DNA from: Euglena gracilis
Lineage: Eukaryota; Euglenida; Euglenophyceae; Euglenales
Direction: 5' to 3'
DNA: 64,000 nt
NCBI GenBank assembly: GCA_039621445.1
Contig: CP154955.1
Span: 24,638,064 to 24,702,063, forward strand
The translations under genes were made by a program, and so were the position numbers. Below the pieces are notes generated by a model. That model saw nothing but the letters and a program-made list of their open reading frames with translations. It ran no database searches and was not told the origin of the DNA. Below are positions 58,361 to 64,000 of the stretch, piece by piece (within the stretch, counting starts at the first letter, position 1; each line of letters opens with the position of its first letter).

Positions 58361-61300
58361 CGCGCGCGCGCGTGTGTGTGGAGGCGTTTCGGCGACAGTG
58401 CTTTTTTGTCCATGTGTCTGTGTGTGCACATGGGATTGGGTTGGGAGGTGGGTTCTTTGGGGCGTCGGTGCGGGGCGGGGGCAGACCCGCCTGGCCCCAA
58501 GGAAGGCCACGCAGCAATGCGGACCATCGTGATGCTGAAGGTGCTCCCCAAAGCTCAGGGCGTGCATCTGCCGCGGAAAAGAAATGTTGGCGTCCATTGC
58601 AGAATTCCCTCTCTGCAACGCTGTCCCTGGATTGTGGACACACAACGTAGCGAATGCGGTAGCTTTGCAAACAAACACCGCTCAAATTCCCCATAACGCG
58701 AACATTGTGCACCCCAATGGCGGTCCCATTTTACGGCAGAGACACTTCAGATTTATTAGAACCCCAAAATTGTGTTGCTGTGCCACCTCCAAGGTGGGAG
58801 GCCATCGTGGGGATGGAAACACGGGAGGTGGCGCCGCAGTCAGCTGTGGTCGCAACTATGGACCAGGTCTGGACCCCACCTCCCATGTTTGTCCACTCCC
58901 GCAGTAGCCCCCCCCCCCCCAGGCGACGTAAGGGGTGGATGCTCCCCAGGTCTATCCGGGCCCTGACCCCCTCCTCGCCCGCCTCCTGCTCTGGCTGCCG
59001 GTCGTCGGGGCCCCGCTTCGCCAGTCGTTGCGGATCATCGGAACCACGACCCATGCCGTGCTGGGCGGACTTCTTCCGGCGGAAATGCCCCCGGGGGACG
59101 GAAGGTTTTCCAACCTTCCAGAAACAGGTTCCGGCAGGTTACCCCCAAAGGTGCCAGGGCCGTTAGCTATCCATTTTCAAGAGATGTTGCCTTGCTCAGT
59201 GCATACCCAAACACCAGACCTCGCAGCAGACCTCCACCGAATTGCCAAAAGAAGCCCGGTACCGGAGGGGCTGACCTCTGACCCAGAGCTGCGGGCGGTG
59301 CTGAGCTGGTGCTGGGGGGATTACGCCCAGGCCACATTGGCTCCCCGTCTCCGAGCAGATGCAGGGCCACCGCATTCGGCACACCCCCGTTTCACCTGGT
59401 GTCACATAGAAGCCTTCAAGTGCACTCCATACCTTATGTGCAAGCCTGCTGCTGCCTTGCAGACATCGGCGTGCTTTTGTCGCGTGAACTTTTTGCCGTT
59501 TTTGTTTTTGGGCCGCGATTGAGTGCTTCCAACGTCATTTCGAACGTCGTTTTGGGATTTTTCGTGAAATTCCCCGGGCTGTGCCTCCCCAGAGTGTTCT
59601 CATTGCCCCAGGGATGCGGTGCTGTGTTGTGTGGTGGCAGCCAGTCGCATGGTGATTGGCCCACCATGCCAATGGAGAGGGGAAGGGCGGAAACCCCCAC
59701 CGACGCAACATTTCCCCCTGGACTCTTTCGCCCTGCCCGCCTGCGCCCGGTGTGCCACCCCAGCACAGCAGCTTCGCCATCCACTCCGCTGTGGTCAACC
59801 ACTACGAGCGCGGTGCTTACTACCCGGTGGGTGGCTCCGACCACATCGCCTGCCCGGGGGCCGGCCTGGGCCCCGGAGGGTGCCCACCCACCCCCACCCA
59901 GCCGGGGTGGGTAGCATCCGGCCGCGGGTCCGACCAACAGGGCGAGGTCGAGGTGCGGGGCCGACCCCTGCCGCCACACCATCATCCCCACGATCGTGAA
60001 CGCCGGCGGCGCGGTGCTGGTCAATGCGCGGGTGGGGGCCGGGGGATGGCTGGGCCGGGGTGTCCAAGCGGGCAGGGGTTGCCGTCCACTTGTGAATGCG
60101 AGGCAGCTTGGGCGTCGGTGCGCTCCTTTTGCGTGACGCTTGTTGGCCGGGGCCACATTTGGTACTCACCCTGAGCGAGGGGCTCAGAGCTTGGCTGCCT
60201 TGCGCCCCTCCACCTGGTCATGGTCCCCCGGGGCGGGAGCCGCCAGCCATGCCCCGCCAGGGAGCATCCTGGTGGAGGGCGGGAAGGCGGTCGGGGTTCG
60301 GCTGGAAGCGGATGGCAGTGAGATCTTCGCCCCAGCCAGCCCGTGCCAGGCGGATGCCCTCCGGTGGTCGGTCCGTCAGCCCACTGCCACATTGCGGGCG
60401 GGATGGCCGCCTGTGGCCTGGCCCGGCCTGCCCTGGACGGTCATCTCGGACGCGGGGCTCCACAACACGCTGCAGCGCCTGTTGCCCTCCCCCTACCGCC
60501 GGGCTCAGGGGCGTGGAGTTTGGTTGCCTTGCCTGCAACTGCGAGTGGAAGTGTGGCTTACAGGGTGGGCTTTGTGTTGGCGGCGGCTTGGGGCTTGTTG
60601 GTGGCCAGGCTTGGGGGTTGTCGGCCAAAGGAATAACCTCCAAAGACCCCCCCAAAAAACCATCCAAAAACCCAAGCGCCGGCGTTGGAATTGTGCTTTG
60701 TGCCAGTCCCCACGTCCTTGCCGAAGACCTGACAGCCAAGTACCCTCACAGCGCCAGCTTCCTCTCCCTCTTCATTGGGCTGCGTCCAGGGACGCACGCC
60801 TCTGGGGTTTCTCTGGTTGTCGGCTGTCCTGGCCACTGGGTCCCTGCCCGAGAGGCTCCGCAGAGGAGTTGCAGCTGCAGAAGTCACAGCCAGCCCGTTG
60901 CCGAAGGGCTCCCCATCGTCTCCCACAACCCACTCCCAATTTGAGGGTTTGGCATTGCTACGACCTGGATATGTGCCCCTGCACACACAGCCCAGATTAG
61001 CAGCTGTGTCCCCACCGGGCTAGGTTGCCGTGGGAGGGTGAACCATAGGAGGTGGTGTCGCAGCTTTGGCACGTCGCTCGGATCCAGGCTTCTTTTAAAC
61101 ACAGCAGACCCCCCGCAGTGGTCCGGGCTGGACCCCCCGGGGGGGGGGGTCCCGGGAAATGTCCTTAGACAGCACGATTTTTGGTGGAACCCCTCACACA
61201 AAAGGCTGCCTGGATCCCCCCATGTGCATGAACCTCAGTTGGGAGCTCTTTGGGCTCGCTGAGCATCCTGTGGATGCCAATACCCCGGCGCGGGGCGGGA

Positions 61301-64000
61301 AACGGGGGGGGGGGGGGCAGCGGTGGCCAGCGCCGCGGGCCGGGCCCAGTTCTGGTACTACAGCGGCGCGGAGGCGGCCGCCGGCGTGGGGGCGTTCCTG
61401 GAGGCGGGCCCCGCCGCGGCGGAGGACACGGGTTTCCCGTTCCTCTTCATCTCGTTCCCCTCCGCCAAGGACCCCCTCGAACGGCGCTTCCAGCCAGGCA
61501 CCGCCACCTGCACCGTGCTGACCCTGCCCCGGGGGCCGCTGTCCTGTCCCAAACCCCCCCACAAATAGCGTTGCACTGCAGCACTGTTGGACTGCCGCCT
61601 CCAGTGACAGGGGGTGCAGCACTATGGACACTTTGGACCCTGCTGTACTATTTGACTGGGTGCCTCTTAGTCCCAGTCTGTCACCACAGGCACCCTTTTT
61701 ACCTGGTCAATGTCCTACGCTGAGGCTGGCTAGTTGCACTCCGGTCGCCTATTCATTTCGGACAACTTCCGTGAGTTGTGTGGGCGGGAATTTGCCCCCT
61801 TTCCCCTCTTTGCGGGTTGCAAAAGGTGCCTGCACTTAGCTGCACCAGCTCCTACACATTTCACATTGCTATGCTTTGGGGGGGTGCAGCATCATTGGAC
61901 GCTCGCTTCATCCAGCGGGGGTGCAGCACTATTTGGACCCGCAGCTCTACTGGCCCCCGCAGCACTATTAGGGGGGGGTTTAGGCAAAGCTGCTTGGTCC
62001 CCCCACCTCAGAATTCACACTGAATTGCTGCCCAACTTGCAGTTCCCCGGCGTGCTGGTACGTCGAATACCCCCCTCGGATTTTTCACAATGTGATCAAA
62101 TAGCAACCCTATGATTTTCAAGCAACATGACGTCCTGTCCGCAAGAAGATTTTTTTTTAGCACTGTTAAACATGGGAAAAGAATGGACTCTCTGGGAAGA
62201 GAGTTTGAAACAGGGGCCATTGACCAGGTGAGGATGGTGCTGAGAGAAAAAAACAGAGCTGACACAACACAAAAATGCAGTCCTCCCCCTATAGACTTCG
62301 AAGGGGTGTGGGCCCAGTGGTACGGAAGCAACTGGAGGGGCTGAGCCCCCCAAGACACATTATTCTTGTGTTAAGATGAATGCACATCCAGGCCTAAATG
62401 GGACGCCGAAAAGAAACCCGCAGCGGCCCTCGCCCCCGACGCCCTACTCGTGGTTCGAGCAGTTCAAGGCCGAGCCTCCCGGCCAGCGGTCGGAGGAGTA
62501 CGAGGAGTTGGCCCGGCCCCCGCTGTGCCTCGCCGCCCGGTTCGCCGGGGGGAGTCCGCCCTTGGGGGGGGGGGGCTTGGAACGCCCCCATTCCCCGTCC
62601 CGGGGTTTTGTGCCCTTCCCCGCGGTGAACGGACAGGCAACGGTGAACGGAAAGGCGCGGCGTGCGGGGTGGGCCCCCACGGACCTCAGCCCCCCCCCCC
62701 CCACCCCGGTGCTGGGAGGGACGGCGGGCGGCCCCTGGCGGCGTTGGCCCGGAAGCCCAGCGGCGGCCGGCGCCGAAGGCCCGCCTGGGCCGGGCGATGT
62801 GGCGGCGGGCAGGCCCCTGTGGCCGTCCACCGGGGGCCGACTGGGGGCTGACCGGGGCCACGCGTGCCTTTGGTCGGCCGCTGATGAAGTGGCCTCAGAG
62901 TGGCCAAGGCCAAATGTGGCCAATCCGCAATCGGAAGCCGTCAGGAGAGCACCGTGCGGTGTCTGTCACAACCAAGAGGGGACCACAGGGCCCTGGCAGC
63001 AGGTGTGCGTCCTGTTCCCCCAGCTGAAGGACCGCGTGGAGTACTTCAGCGTGGGCAGCCCCCTCACCAACGAGCACTACCTCGCCGCCGCAGAAGGTGC
63101 CCCGCCCACAGGACTCCGGGTACTGCACAGGGTGGCAGGACTGGGGCACTTAATAATATTTATTCTCCGTCCTTGACATGCATGGACTCATTCACCACCA
63201 AAGGACTTATATTTAGCAATTGCAATCCACAAATAACCTGTGCGAGTTCCCGCAAACATGCATTTCCACAGCATTCGTGAATGTCTGAGAAATGTCCAAC
63301 AGCAGCACCCCACCTGTTAACCCGCTGCACCTGCACATCCACCTCCCCCCCAAATGGTTTGAAGCACTGAAGGATGACAGCCTCTTAACCTAAAGGGAAG
63401 AAAAATGAGTATTTTTAATGTTTTTTGCTGGTGGTTGTCGAAAGGAACCTTGTTTTACACACGACCTCAATTCTTTTTGTCCCAAAGTCTGTTTCTCCCG
63501 ATGGGGCTCAGGACAGTGCTTGGGGAGCCCCCGCCCTTGTCCCTAACAAGGGGCCCTATGGTCCCATACGGGCTGGACCATGCCCTCCCCCGCTTCGGGC
63601 TGGAGAGCCTGCTCGCACTGCGCCCCGACTGTTGCGGCGTGCCCGGCCTGTGGCTCACGGGCAGGGCCGGCCGGGAACCCCGCCAACCCCGGGCAGGGGT
63701 CCGACCCCACGGGTGGGAAGTCACGGGAGGTGGCCGCGGCCGGCCGCGGCCCAACCAGTTTCAAACTCAGAGTCAACGTTGTTTCACACTCGAAATCGAA
63801 AATGGTTGGGCCGCAGCCCAACCAAAATGTTCCTCCACTGTTCCCCACTGCCCGACCCACCCTGACGGCGGGGCAGGACGTACTGCTGTGCGGCTTCTCC
63901 GGCGCGCTGCTGGGCGGCCTGCTGACCGCCGGGGCAGTGCTGGGCCGCAACCTGTACGGCGCCCGGGCCGCGGTGGGGGACCCCCGGGGGGGGTTGCCGT
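52948..64000 (+). CDS. Retinol saturase / carotenoid isomerase family FAD oxidoreductase (open at window end)
   Basis: All-trans-retinol 13,14-reductase / CrtISO-like flavoprotein. Exons: 52948-52978, 53166-53245, 54189-54347, 56479-56621, 56864-56929, 57306-57348, 57508-57621, 58134-58196, 58971-59072, 59271-59324, 59749-59848, 59967-60036, 60262-60333, 60436-60512, 60736-60783, 61321-61527, 62443-62511, 62780-62806, 63001-63096, 63559-63658, 63870 to window edge. About 617 residues to the edge; human RETSAT has 610. An N-terminal hydrophobic anchor ([16 protein letters not shown]) is followed by [11 protein letters not shown], the FAD Rossmann motif [20 protein letters not shown] with [100 protein letters not shown] and finally GLWLTGQDV. 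At least 15 of 20 introns are nonconventional. Substrate (retinoid or carotenoid) cannot be told. The joint 53246-54188 and the first exon are the least certain. Confidence 0.93.
54494..54812. repeat. 43-bp palindromic satellite, array 1
   Basis: Each unit contains the self-complementary core TCGAGGAGGATTTTGATC followed by CTCCTCGA, then ACGACCTCGAACGAC. Consecutive units alternate ACATTC and ACGTTC. The array begins with a GAGCTCGAACGTTCGAGCTC palindrome. Lies in intron 54348-56478 of the retinol saturase gene. Confidence 0.9.
55098..55262. repeat. 165-bp near-perfect hairpin (foldback element)
   Basis: Arms start TTTCCCTCTACAGGGTAC and end GTACCCTGTAGGGGGAAA. Complementarity continues inward (CGCCCAACTAGGGTTAA.. 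/ TTAACCCTAGTTGGGCG, then CATGGGGGGACCC / GGGTCCCCCCATG) to a loop with the GGCGCCGAAGGCGCC palindrome at about 55172-55188. Confidence 0.9.
55341..55832. repeat. 43-bp palindromic satellite, array 2
   Basis: About ten more units of the same satellite, period 43 checked between 55385 and 55428. It is separated from array 1 by 530 bp containing a near-perfect hairpin. Terminal units are diverged (55341-55384 and 55785-55832). Confidence 0.9.
56930..57305 (+). mobile_element. Family A element that is a complete nonconventional intron
   Basis: The element spans 56933-57300 (CAGGGGTTTTCTTAAG to CTTAAGAAAACCCTG). Its 8-bp flanks are GCCGTGAC and GTCGTGAC (7 of 8). The intron is the element plus one flank copy: 3 bases before CAG and 5 after CTG. 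Removing it joins GCCGT to GACGGG and yields [20 protein letters not shown] in frame, as the retinol saturase family requires. No GT-AG choice gives this product. Confidence 0.9.
58272..58378. repeat. (TG)n(CG)n microsatellite
   Basis: Lies in the nonconventional intron 58197-58970 of the retinol saturase gene. Confidence 0.95.
63725..63835. repeat. GGTTGGGCCGCAGC repeat, copy 2
   Basis: GGCCGCGGCCCAACCAGTTTC, then ACTCGAAATCGAAAATGG and GGTTGGGCCGCAGCCCAACC. It fills most of the nonconventional retinol saturase intron 63659-63869 and has inverted ends. Confidence 0.6.

Noticed and set aside
63318-63390. C-terminal coding tail reading [18 protein letters not shown] before a stop
   Set aside because: The retinol saturase reading joins 63096 to 63559 in frame with conserved YGLDH and LTGQDV downstream, so this stretch is intron.

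Overview
The window looks like nuclear DNA of a euglenid-like flagellate. The inference rests on intron structure. Four protein genes lie on the + strand and none is recognisable on the - strand. When protein homology and reading frame are used to place the exon joints, about half of the introns are not GT-AG. Instead, intron bases +4..+6 are complementary to bases -8..-6 (usually CAG with CTG, but also CAC/GTG, CGC/GCG, CCG/CGG, GCC/GGC, GGG/CCC and CCC/GGG). Joining at those points restores conserved protein motifs in frame. This is the known signature of euglenid nonconventional introns. Ordinary GT-AG introns occur in the same genes. Pyrimidine-rich CAG acceptors 14-36 bases before three start codons would fit spliced-leader addition. 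The axonemal dynein shows the cell is flagellated.

Layout: 1-7805, the C-terminal 577 codons of an axonemal dynein heavy chain (13 exons). 7806-11997, intergenic, with a foldback minisatellite. 12019-38600, a 27-kb gene with 18 short exons for an unknown type I membrane protein of about 570 residues (signal peptide, Ser/Thr/Gly/Ala-rich ectodomain, one membrane helix, short tail). 38601-43467, repeats and one transposon-like copy. 43504-51233, an RlmM/FtsJ-like rRNA 2'-O-methyltransferase with a presequence-like N-terminus. 52948-end, a retinol saturase/carotenoid isomerase family flavoenzyme (21 exons, open at the window edge). The genes have no evident shared pathway.

Exons are GC-rich and short. 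Introns are long and packed with repeats. GT-AG introns often carry large microsatellites, some starting at the donor itself. Several inverted-repeat element families are present. Family A (ends CAGGG..TTCTTAAG / CTTAAGAA..CCCTG) and family B (ends CAGGCTGT / ACAGCCTG) show 8-bp target-site duplications. One family A copy is itself a complete nonconventional intron of the retinol saturase gene, and removing the element plus one duplication copy restores the reading frame. The offsets 3 + 5 = 8 explain the intron boundary rule: splicing removes exactly one element and one duplication copy. Other items are a 43-bp palindromic satellite in two arrays, a 165-bp near-perfect hairpin, a 2.2-kb composite element, and a frame-broken unknown coding region (31206-32178) whose flanks match an ORF-less copy 7.5 kb upstream.
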